From: an uncultured Lachnospiraceae bacterium
GTDB lineage: Bacteria; Bacillota; Clostridia; Lachnospirales; Lachnospiraceae
DNA: 14,204 nucleotides
Assembly: GCA_910587715.1 (NCBI GenBank)
Contig: CAJUMV010000061.1
Span: forward strand, 1 to 14,204
Direction: 5' to 3'
The notes under the pieces were generated by a model. That model worked only from the letters and a program-made list of their open reading frames with translations, was not told the origin of the DNA and did not search any database. The position numbers and the translations under genes are program-made. Positions 7,815 to 14,143 of this stretch are shown one piece after another (positions within the stretch are counted from its first letter, which is position 1; each line of letters starts with the position of its first letter).

Positions 7815-9539
7815 ATGAAAAAAAAGAGGATTTGTGCATTGCTGCTGACCGTGGCAATGACGGCAGGCACACTGGCAGGCTGCGGCGGGGGAGATGATAG
7901 CGGCTCCGCTTCGACAGATACAGGCAGCACAGCGACCGACGAGGGGAGCGGTGACGCGGGCGCTTCTGACGGCGCGGCGTCCGGTGATGTGATTGAACTG
8001 ACATTTTTTAACGCGGATGCGAATCAGGATGACCCCTGGACTGACCCCGTGGCAGAGAAAATTACCGAGAAAACAGGCGTAAAATTAAAGACAACCCGTC
8101 CCGTGGGCGGCAATGACGAGTCTGAGGCGGTGGCGCTGATGATTGCGGAGCAGAACTATCCCGACATTATCTTTGCAAAGGGCTCCGCGGGAAATCTGAT
8201 CGACGCGGGCGCGATGATGGATATGACGGATTTGATCGAGCAGTACGGTCCCAACATCAAGAAGCTCTACGGCGATGAGTTTGATAAGTTGAAACAGTCC
8301 GCGGACGATCCGTCCATCTACCAGTTATCCGCTTATGTGGTAGGCGGCACGAAATTTAAGGATGCGGGCAACCTGCAGGTTCAGTGGGCAGCTCTGAAGG
8401 CGAAGGATTACAAGATTCCGCAGTCTCTGGATGAGCTGGAGACCATGATCAAGGATTATATTGCCGAGAATCCGAAGACGGATGACGGTCTTGATAAGAT
8501 TGGTATTTCTCTTTCTACCTCCGACTGGCACTGGTTGATTACGCTGGGCAACCCGGCAGGCTTTATCGCGGACGGTGCGCCGGACAACGGACAGTGGATT
8601 GTTACTTCGGACAACAAGGGCGTATATAAATTCCGTTCCGACAAGGAGAGAGAGTATTTCAGATGGCTGTGCCGCATGTACAACGAAGGCATTCTTGACC
8701 CTGAATTTGCGACCCAGACCCACGAGGATTATATCGCGAAAATCGCTTCCGGACGTGTGGTATGCCTGTTTGATAAGGACTGGGATTATCAGGACGGTGA
8801 GAAGGTGCTGAAGGCGGATGGCAAGTTTGAACTCACCTATGCAGGTCTTCCCACCTGTATGGATGCAAACACCAAGTGCCCGTCCCTGATGTATCAGGGT
8901 CTGACCACAGGAACCGGTGTAGGCATCTCCAATACCTGTAAAGATCCCGTGGCGGCAATCAAGTTTATCGACTTCCTCTGCTCTGACGAGGGTCAGGTGC
9001 TCAATAAGTGGGGCATCGAGGGCGTAAACTACTTTATCGATGAAGAGGGACACCGCTACAGGACCGAAGAGGAAATCAAGTACTCTCAGGAAGATACGGA
9101 TTATTCTAAGAAGACAGGCGTTGGTTTCCACAACTATCCGTTCCCTTCTTATGGCGACGGCATTCTGGATCCTACCGGAAGCACCTACACGACGACCAGC
9201 AAGGACGCTGTTATCAACGAGTACAACGTAGAGGAGAAGGCAGCGGTTGAGGCGTGGGGCGTAGACCTTATCGTAGATATGTTCCCGCAGCCCGACGAGT
9301 TTGAGACACCGGATTATTCTCCGCTCTGGGCATATGCGATGCCGCTTGAGTTTACGGAAATCGTAGATAAGCTGGATGAGGTGTCATGGTCTGCGCTGAT
9401 TAAGTGCGTGACCGGCACGGAGGAAGCGTTCGATGACAATTACGACGCGATGATCGCGGAGCTGGAAGCGACTGGCATGATGGATGCCGAGGAAATGATG
9501 AGTGACATCATTGCCGAGAAGGTAGCAATTGTAAATTAG
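7815..9539 (+). CDS. extracellular solute-binding lipoprotein, LplA-like
   Basis: This lipoprotein captures the sugar outside the cell and delivers it to the two permeases. The 574-residue protein starts with KKK, a hydrophobic stretch, and the lipobox LAGC (20-23), so C23 would be lipidated after signal peptidase II cleavage. A flexible linker rich in Gly, Ser, Asp, Thr and Ala (about 24-58) follows, then a large family 1-type binding domain beginning VIELTFFNADANQDDPW. A length above 520 residues is typical of the LplA group, which binds complex oligosaccharides rather than simple sugars. AAGGGAGAG upstream of 7815 is the ribosome site. It is the last gene of the importer operon and ends at a strong hairpin. 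Specificity cannot be read from sequence. The nearby fucosidase suggests a fucosylated ligand. Confidence 0.95.
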   Translation: MKKKRICALLLTVAMTAGTLAGCGGGDDSGSASTDTGSTATDEGSGDAGASDGAASGDVIELTFFNADANQDDPWTDPVAEKITEKTGVKLKTTRPVGGNDESEAVALMIAEQNYPDIIFAKGSAGNLIDAGAMMDMTDLIEQYGPNIKKLYGDEFDKLKQSADDPSIYQLSAYVVGGTKFKDAGNLQVQWAALKAKDYKIPQSLDELETMIKDYIAENPKTDDGLDKIGISLSTSDWHWLITLGNPAGFIADGAPDNGQWIVTSDNKGVYKFRSDKEREYFRWLCRMYNEGILDPEFATQTHEDYIAKIASGRVVCLFDKDWDYQDGEKVLKADGKFELTYAGLPTCMDANTKCPSLMYQGLTTGTGVGISNTCKDPVAAIKFIDFLCSDEGQVLNKWGIEGVNYFIDEEGHRYRTEEEIKYSQEDTDYSKKTGVGFHNYPFPSYGDGILDPTGSTYTTTSKDAVINEYNVEEKAAVEAWGVDLIVDMFPQPDEFETPDYSPLWAYAMPLEFTEIVDKLDEVSWSALIKCVTGTEEAFDDNYDAMIAELEATGMMDAEEMMSDIIAEKVAIVN

Positions 9540-9565
9540 ATAACAGGATGTAAAAGGATAATGAT

Positions 9566-9600
9566 AAAACAGCCGCATGGTAAGTCCGTGCGGCTGTTTT
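9566..9600 (+). terminator. terminator hairpin after the binding-protein gene, probably bidirectional
   Basis: AAAACAGCCGCA (9566-9577) pairs with TGCGGCTGTTTT (9589-9600). Three inner pairs (one T-G) extend the stem to 15 pairs with a 5-nt loop (9581-9585). The A and T ends of the stem supply a short U-tract on both strands. It sits between the convergent importer operon and the response-regulator gene and can serve both. Confidence 0.85.
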
Positions 9601-9636
9601 GGTGTGCGCCGAAGTAAGGCGGAAATTACAAATTTT

Positions 9637-11247
9637 CTAGGGGGGGGGGTAAATTCCAGGCTCCGTGTCAAGTCCTTGTCCCTTGCGGAACTCAGCCGGG
9701 CTCATTCCTACATATTTTCTGAATTTCTTGTGGAAGTAATCCACATTTTTATAGCCGACCTGTTCGGCGATTTCATATACCTTCAGCCTGTTTTCCGCAA
9801 GCAGTTTTTTGGAGTGCTCGATACGCTTGTGGTCTACATAGGAGTTAAAGCTCTCGCCCACGCTTTTGGTGAAGATTTTGCCAAGGTAAGCGCTGTTGTA
9901 GCCAAACAGCGGGGCAATGGCTTCCAGCTTGAGGTTTTTCTGGAAATTGTGGTCGATATAAAAGAGCACATCGGCTAAAATCGTATCTTTGGAAGAGCCG
10001 CCGAGGGCATTCATGGCGGTCTCAATCTGCTCCGACAAAAAGCGCAGAATCTCATAGAGGTAGCTGCGGCTGTGGATGTAATCGATGGCTTCGGAATTAT
10101 TCCGGAAGGAAAGCCCGGCGTTCGGATAGTCGCGTGTTAGGTTTTCCTTAATCTGCAGATAAAGGTCGATTAAAAGCAGCCGAATCTCATCAATTTCGTT
10201 GGGGGCGGACATAAGCCCCAGCTCAATCTCCTGCAGGGTGTCCACGATCATCCGGCGGTTGTAGGCGCCGATGTAGTCCGTGAGACGGCGCGCGTAACCG
10301 GTAACGGTGTCGGCATCCCAGGTAAAAGGGGCGGAGGCGTCAGATGTAGACGCCTGTTTCTCAATCGTGCGGGGCAGCGTGTCATATCCGGCTGTGTGCT
10401 GTCCGGGCAGGCAGAAAAAGCGGCGCGCCAGCAGGGCGGATGCATCCTCGTAGGACAGATGGATTTCTTCTACCGTGTGCACCGGTCTGCCGTAGGCAAG
10501 AAACATGGAATCCATGGGGCTGCCCTCCTGAGAGTCGCCCAAATCCAGCCGTTCCAGAAAGTCCCCGAGCTTGTTCAGCCCGTGAATGCCTTTTAAGAGA
10601 ACCACATCCCTGTCGTCCGTGTTCAGATAGTCAAAGATGATATTATCGCGGTTCGTCACCTTGAGCATTTCCGCAAAGGTGTAGGGAGCAGCGGCGGAAG
10701 GCGTATGAAAATCCTCACACACGACTACCTGATAGACATCCGCCGTCAGACGGAAAATCTCGCGGTCTTCCTCTGAAAGTGGAAATTCCGGCGCACTGTG
10801 CAGAAGCTCATGCAGGACCACGTTTTTAGCCTTGCTTTTGTACTGCGCAAAATGGCTGGAATGCTGTCTCTCTTCTGCGAGCTCTTCCCGAATCTGTGTG
10901 ATGGTCTGCACCAGTTCATCTTCGTCAATAGGCTTGGTAAGGTAAAAGCGCACGCCGCTTTTCATGGCTTCCTGCGCGTACTTAAAGTCGGAGTAGCCGC
11001 TTAAGATAATACATTTGCCCTGAAAGCCGGCTTCTCTGGCGAGACGGATTACCTCCGTGCCGTGTATGCCCGGCATTTTTACGTCCAACAGGACAAGGTC
11101 CGGCTGGAGCACAAGAATCCGCGAGAGAGCGTCCTTACCGTTGGATGCCTCCCCACACAGCGAAAAGCCCAGCTCTTCCCAGTCTATGATACATTTTAAT
11201 CCTTCTCTGATTGACGCTTCATCGTCAGCAATAAATAAAGTTTCCAT
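9637..11247 (-). CDS. YesN-type response regulator with AraC-family DNA-binding domain
   Basis: The 536-residue protein has an N-terminal receiver domain (about 1-118) with acidic D8/D9, phospho-acceptor D55 in LVLLDVKMPG, S83 and K105. A long middle region of no recognised fold (about 125-420) follows. A C-terminal AraC-type double helix-turn-helix (about 425-522) includes LEAIAPLFGYNSAYLGKIF and the signature region YEIAEQVGYKNVDYFHKKFRKYVGMSP. It should activate sugar-utilisation genes when phosphorylated, most likely by the YesM-like kinase at 3912-5720. It lies 44 nt downstream of the fucosidase gene on the same strand, so the two are probably cotranscribed. No clear ribosome site precedes the ATG. 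The gene ends with a run of ten C (coding strand) that makes PPP just before TAG, so a tract-length change alters only the tail. Confidence 0.95.
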   Translation of the reverse strand: METLFIADDEASIREGLKCIIDWEELGFSLCGEASNGKDALSRILVLQPDLVLLDVKMPGIHGTEVIRLAREAGFQGKCIILSGYSDFKYAQEAMKSGVRFYLTKPIDEDELVQTITQIREELAEERQHSSHFAQYKSKAKNVVLHELLHSAPEFPLSEEDREIFRLTADVYQVVVCEDFHTPSAAAPYTFAEMLKVTNRDNIIFDYLNTDDRDVVLLKGIHGLNKLGDFLERLDLGDSQEGSPMDSMFLAYGRPVHTVEEIHLSYEDASALLARRFFCLPGQHTAGYDTLPRTIEKQASTSDASAPFTWDADTVTGYARRLTDYIGAYNRRMIVDTLQEIELGLMSAPNEIDEIRLLLIDLYLQIKENLTRDYPNAGLSFRNNSEAIDYIHSRSYLYEILRFLSEQIETAMNALGGSSKDTILADVLFYIDHNFQKNLKLEAIAPLFGYNSAYLGKIFTKSVGESFNSYVDHKRIEHSKKLLAENRLKVYEIAEQVGYKNVDYFHKKFRKYVGMSPAEFRKGQGLDTEPGIYPPP

Positions 11248-11291
11248 AGATTCAGCATACCACGAAAGGCGGTTTCGCGCAACAAAACGGG

Positions 11292-12779
11292 TTATTCCAC
11301 ATAAATTTTAAACACCACGGGGAGCTCACTTTGTACGGTTTTTGTCGTGATATGGAGACCGGTTTCGTCAACGGAGTAAGCCGGTTTTTCTTTGGAGCCA
11401 AGCGTCTCTACCTTCCGGATAATCCCGTGAAAATGGGGTTTGTCGGGATCCGGGGAGGCGGCGAGGGAGCGGATGGCGATGCGCTCGTCCTCTGGAAAGC
11501 GCAGGCAGGCGGCATAGATACAGCCGTTTCCTGCCGTAAAACGGAAATCCTGCGGCGTGTAGACCGGGGCGGCGGCATCGGAAAACTGTCCTTCTGTCTC
11601 AAGTGTGGGACCTTCCGCCGCATACCGCCACGGTTTTGCATCATATACGGCTTCCCCGTTTACGCAAAGCCAGCCGCCGATATCCCGCAGGATGGATAAA
11701 TCTTCTTCGGCAAAGCTGCCGTCCGCTCTGGGTCCGACGTTTAAGAGGAGATTGCCGTTTTTGCTCACCACGTCGATAAGATAACAAATCAGCTCATAAC
11801 TGCTCTTGTAATCTAAGGATGTGGTATGGCACCAGGAATTGCGCGCCACGGCGGTATCGGTCTGCCAGAGATAAGGTTTTGCGTCCGCGAACTTGCCGCG
11901 CTCCACATCCACGATACCGCTTCCGAATGCCATGGCGTCATGCTTGTAGCAGATGGCGGCTTCCTGTCCCCACTGCGCGCTGCGGTTATAGTAGTAGGCG
12001 GCGATTTTTCTAAGCCACGGTTTGTACGCTTCGTGCTGGACCCACCAGTCGAAATAGAGGAGCTTCGGCTGATAGCGGTCGATCAGTTCGCAGGTGCGAA
12101 CCAGCCAGTCTTCCAGAAATGCAGGATCGGGATAGGGCTTTGCATACAAATCCTGATGGTCCGGCTGGGTGCGCTCCGAGGGCCAGTAGAAGTCCCCGCA
12201 GGAAAGGGGGTCTTTGATATCGCTGTCAAATTCCTTTCCGGGTCCCATAAACCAGTGGTGCTCTGCCCGGTGGGTGGAGGCGCCGAAAATAAGCCCCTGT
12301 TTTTCAAAGGCGGCTTTGAGCTCGCCGAGGATATCCCGTTTCGGTCCCATGCAGGCGGCGTTGTAAACAGAAAGGCTGCTTTGATACATCTGGAACCCGT
12401 CGTGATGTTCCGCTACGGGAATCACATATTTCGCGCCTGTCTTTACAAAGGTTTCCGCCCAAAAATCGGGATCAAAATTCTTCGCCGTAAAGAGTGGGAT
12501 AAAGTCCTTATAGCCAAAGTCTTTATGGGGACCGTAAGTTTTGATGTGGTGTTCGTACTCCGGACTTCCCTGTATGTACATATTGCGCGAATACCATTCG
12601 TTTCTGTATGCGGGCACGCTGTACAGCCCCCAGTGGATAAAGATGCCGAATTTGGCGGGAGAAAACCACCGCGGCGGCTGAAAGGACGTGAGGGACGCCC
12701 AGTCGTCCGTGTAGGGCCCATGCGCGATCTGGGCTTCAATCTGTGACAGGTAGTTTTGTCTTTCGGTTTGGGTAAACAT
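11292..12779 (-). CDS. alpha-L-fucosidase, glycoside hydrolase family 29, cytoplasmic
   Basis: This enzyme removes alpha-linked L-fucose from oligosaccharides by a retaining mechanism. The 495-residue protein shows the GH29 fold landmarks: FSPAKFGIFIHWGLYSVPA (39-57), EWYSRNMY (61-68), the substrate-binding EHHDGF (124-129), and LLYFDWWVQHE (240-250), where D244 is the expected nucleophile. NGNLLLNVGPRADGS precedes a C-terminal beta-sandwich region. There is no signal peptide or membrane segment, so it acts inside the cell, which requires uptake of intact fucosylated sugars. GGGAGG just upstream of 12779 is a good ribosome site. It heads the minus-strand unit that includes the response regulator. 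Linkage specificity and the GH29-A/B subfamily cannot be decided here. Confidence 0.93.
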   Translation of the reverse strand: MFTQTERQNYLSQIEAQIAHGPYTDDWASLTSFQPPRWFSPAKFGIFIHWGLYSVPAYRNEWYSRNMYIQGSPEYEHHIKTYGPHKDFGYKDFIPLFTAKNFDPDFWAETFVKTGAKYVIPVAEHHDGFQMYQSSLSVYNAACMGPKRDILGELKAAFEKQGLIFGASTHRAEHHWFMGPGKEFDSDIKDPLSCGDFYWPSERTQPDHQDLYAKPYPDPAFLEDWLVRTCELIDRYQPKLLYFDWWVQHEAYKPWLRKIAAYYYNRSAQWGQEAAICYKHDAMAFGSGIVDVERGKFADAKPYLWQTDTAVARNSWCHTTSLDYKSSYELICYLIDVVSKNGNLLLNVGPRADGSFAEEDLSILRDIGGWLCVNGEAVYDAKPWRYAAEGPTLETEGQFSDAAAPVYTPQDFRFTAGNGCIYAACLRFPEDERIAIRSLAASPDPDKPHFHGIIRKVETLGSKEKPAYSVDETGLHITTKTVQSELPVVFKIYVE

Positions 12780-12833
12780 GATTTTCCTCCCGGGGTTATT
12801 TTTGTAGTTAAGATGTTCTTTTGCTTACCATAT

Positions 12834-12839
12834 AGTATA
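12834..12839 (-). promoter_or_regulatory. candidate -10 for the fucosidase-regulator operon
   Basis: Read on the minus strand this is TATACT, about 55 nt upstream of the fucosidase start codon. No recognisable -35 lies 16-18 bp further upstream. A weak -35 would suit a promoter activated by the AraC-type regulator of the same operon. The spot where -35 should lie overlaps the -35 of the divergent MNT promoter. Confidence 0.3.
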
Positions 12840-12861
12840 TCAGATATAAAATATGAAATGT

Positions 12862-12890
12862 TTGTTTTTTGAGGATATGTATATTATAAT
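12862..12890 (+). promoter_or_regulatory. promoter of the MNT/HEPN pair
   Basis: TTGTTT (12862-12867), a 17-bp spacer, and a perfect TATAAT (12885-12890) point toward the nucleotidyltransferase gene. Transcription would begin near 12897. That is too close to the TTG at 12905 for that codon to have a leader with a ribosome site, and it supports the TTG at 12950 as the start. Confidence 0.7.
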
Positions 12891-12949
12891 GATAGCAAAT
12901 AAATTTGAGAATAGAAGATAGAAGAATTGACGATGGGGAGCTGGCTTTA

Positions 12950-13303
12950 TTGAAAAATATGGATTTAAATAGTAGCATTATCGAAAAAATAAAAATGGAA
13001 GCACCTGAACTAATCAAGGAATTTATGAAAAATGATCTTGTTAAAATGATTCTTTATGGTTCCTGTGCAAGAGGAGATTTTAAGGAACATTCGGATGTAG
13101 ATATAGCGCTTCTTACGAAAGGGAGCCGGACTGACTCTTGGAAATATAATGATAAAATTGATGAAGTGGCAACAAAATTGGCAATGAAATATTTTGCTAT
13201 TGTAAATTTTGTCCTTCTTCCTTATGACGAGTTTGAGGAGAAGAAGAGTTGGTATGGTTATTTTAAGAATATTGACAAAGAAGGGATAAAGCTGTATGGA
13301 TGA
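12950..13303 (+). CDS. minimal nucleotidyltransferase (MNT), MNT/HEPN pair
   Basis: The roughly 117-residue protein has the Pol-beta-type nucleotidyltransferase core LYGSCARGDFKEHSDVDIAL, with the GS-x-x-RG turn and the two metal-binding Asp of SDVD. In the known MntA/HepT system such a protein AMPylates and silences a HEPN ribonuclease toxin. Here the position where a third carboxylate often lies reads FAIVNFVLL, with Asn, so activity may be altered. The start is uncertain. TTG at 12950 has GGGGAG 9 nt upstream (12935-12940) and is preferred. ATG at 12959 is possible, while TTG at 12905 is too near the promoter. The gene overlaps the HEPN gene by 8 nt. Both genes are clearly AT-richer than their neighbours, suggesting acquisition by transfer. 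Confidence 0.85.
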   Translation: MKNMDLNSSIIEKIKMEAPELIKEFMKNDLVKMILYGSCARGDFKEHSDVDIALLTKGSRTDSWKYNDKIDEVATKLAMKYFAIVNFVLLPYDEFEEKKSWYGYFKNIDKEGIKLYG

Positions 13304-13703
13304 TAAAGATTTTAAAGCTTTGGCTTTAGTAAGATTAGACAGGGCAAAAGAATTATATATTGAATCCAAAGAGCTTGTGAAAATGGATAGTTACAAATCT
13401 GCAAATAACAGGGCGTTTTATGCAATTGAAAAGTGTATCAAGGCGCTTTTGGCAACACAGCAGATCGATGTGGAAACACATAATGGGGCAGTATCTCAGT
13501 TTAATCTTATTTTTATACATAGAGACAATTCAATTTTTACAAAGAATGATTACCCAAAAATTGCCAAGGCAGATCGCATCAGAAATGCTTCTGATTATGA
13601 TGATTTTTATGTAGTGAATAAAGAAGAAACCAGAGAACTTCTTGATTTTGCGGAAGATTTTCTCAGGAGAACAGAAGAGTATATTATTAGAGAAAAGAAT
13701 TAG
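13296..13703 (+). CDS. HEPN-domain protein, UPF0332-like, partner of MNT
   Basis: The 135-residue protein is predicted largely helical. The segment NNRAFYAIEKCIKALLATQQ (about 37-56) and the later ETHNGAVSQFN and RIRNASDYDDF resemble the UPF0332 branch of HEPN proteins. The canonical HEPN ribonuclease motif R-x4-6-H is not seen: the expected place reads R-N-A-S-D-Y without His, though the Arg and Tyr are kept. It may therefore be a binding or regulatory HEPN, or an RNase with a different active site. It overlaps the MNT gene by 8 nt and has AGAAGGG before its ATG, so translation is coupled. The MNT-HEPN pair has the layout of a type VII-like toxin-antitoxin module, but toxicity is not established. 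Confidence 0.82.
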   Translation: MDDKDFKALALVRLDRAKELYIESKELVKMDSYKSANNRAFYAIEKCIKALLATQQIDVETHNGAVSQFNLIFIHRDNSIFTKNDYPKIAKADRIRNASDYDDFYVVNKEETRELLDFAEDFLRRTEEYIIREKN

Positions 13704-13739
13704 TGTTATAAATCGAAAAAGGGTTGGTCAATATATATC

Positions 13740-13791
13740 CACCATAATTTTGACAAAGAGAAGGAACTGTGCTACACTTGCACCATAATTT
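13740..13791 (+). repeat. direct repeat CACCATAATTT flanking the riboswitch promoter
   Basis: CACCATAATTT occurs at 13740-13750 and again at 13781-13791, 41 bp apart start to start. The first copy ends on the first base of the -35 box and the second covers the likely transcription start. It could be a pair of operator half-sites for a DNA-binding protein, or chance in AT-rich sequence. Confidence 0.5.
13750..13778 (+). promoter_or_regulatory. strong sigma-A promoter for the riboswitch transcript
   Basis: A perfect TTGACA (13750-13755), a 17-bp spacer, and TACACT (13773-13778) with a TG dinucleotide one base before the -10 make an extended -10 promoter. Transcription would begin near 13785, just ahead of the P1 helix of the cobalamin riboswitch. 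Confidence 0.85.
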
Positions 13792-13794
13792 GAT

Positions 13795-13900
13795 ACTGCG
13801 TCAGCTGCAGCCGCTTTTGCGGCACACGGAATAGGGTGAAAAGCCCTGCGAGTCGGTCACTGTGAAGCCTTGTGAGAGGATAAGTCAGATACGTGGCAGT
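13795..13900 (+). ncRNA. cobalamin (B12) riboswitch aptamer
   Basis: The core follows the cobalamin aptamer order. P1 is ACTGC (13795-13799) with GCAGT (13896-13900). P2 is GCCGC-TTTT-GCGGC. The conserved GGAATAGGGTGAAAAGCCCT comes next, then GGTCACTGTGAAG. The B12-box region AAGTCAGATACGTGGCAG (13882-13899) is close to the consensus only in its first half. Adenosyl- or methyl-cobalamin binding would control the downstream terminator. The controlled gene, probably for cobalamin uptake or synthesis or a B12-independent enzyme, lies outside the window. Confidence 0.87.
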
Positions 13901-13904
13901 CTGA

Positions 13905-13917
13905 CGGCATTCTGCCG
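13905..13917 (+). ncRNA. hairpin just after the aptamer, candidate P13 kissing-loop stem
   Basis: CGGCA pairs with TGCCG around a 3-nt loop directly downstream of P1. In cobalamin riboswitches a hairpin at this place (P13) kisses the L5 loop when ligand is bound. A competing pairing of CCGAAA (13915-13920) with the later TTTCGG (13937-13942) would break it, as expected of an expression platform. Confidence 0.45.
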
Positions 13918-13957
13918 AAACCGGAACTGCGTGATTTTCGGTCTTGCCGCGTCTGTG

Positions 13958-13978
13958 GCAGGACTTTCTGCGTCCTGC
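13958..13978 (+). promoter_or_regulatory. antiterminator hairpin of the cobalamin riboswitch
   Basis: GCAGGAC (13958-13964) can pair perfectly with GTCCTGC (13972-13978). The latter is also the left arm of the terminator, so forming this hairpin prevents termination. The same left strand can alternatively join CTTGCC/GGCAGG just upstream, giving a route for ligand-dependent switching. Confidence 0.65.
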
Positions 13979-14000
13979 GCTTCGGTGCAGGACTTTTTTT
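13972..14000 (+). terminator. riboswitch-controlled intrinsic terminator with UUCG tetraloop
   Basis: GTCCTGCGC (13972-13980) pairs with GTGCAGGAC (13985-13993) around a TTCG loop, forming 9 pairs with one G-U. Seven T (13994-14000) follow. It is a textbook terminator placed after the aptamer. Confidence 0.92.
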
Positions 14001-14004
14001 GCGC

Positions 14005-14143
14005 GCATAAGCAGAGTCAGAAGACATGCTGAGTAGATGCCATGCTTGCATGAGCAGCTACGCAGAATGGCTTATGACGAGCAACGCGAACGAGAAATGC
14101 GAAGCATTTCGAGTCTGCTTATGCAAGGGACAGAGTCAGAAGA
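14005..14143. repeat. structured repeat element bounded by 13-bp direct repeats
   Basis: A perfect 11-bp inverted repeat GCATAAGCAGA (14005-14015) / TCTGCTTATGC (14114-14124) encloses further hairpins. These are CTGAGTAG/CTACGCAG (14029-14036 with 14058-14065, one mismatch) holding CATGC/GCATG inside, and GAAATGC-GAA-GCATTTC (14094-14110). A perfect 13-bp direct repeat CAGAGTCAGAAGA lies at 14012-14024 and 14131-14143. No open frame fits. It resembles a small non-coding mobile or intergenic repeat, or a structured 5' leader RNA of the downstream gene. Confidence 0.6.

Noticed and set aside
8325..9131. 268-codon open frame on the minus strand within the binding-protein gene
   Set aside because: It is antisense to the well-supported lipoprotein gene and shows no family features.
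9384..9671. 95-codon minus-strand frame running through the terminator at 9566-9600
   Set aside because: It is not a gene by itself. It is the frame the response regulator would enter if its C10 tract lost one base, and it is mentioned only in that context.
11826..12746. 306-codon open frame on the plus strand opposite the fucosidase
   Set aside because: It lies fully antisense to a clear GH29 gene, has no recognisable domain and no convincing ribosome site, so it is a shadow of the biased codons of the real gene.
12905..12949. TTG 12905 as start of the nucleotidyltransferase
   Set aside because: It would lie about 8 nt after the predicted transcription start with no room for a ribosome site. 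TTG 12950 has GGGGAG at correct spacing.
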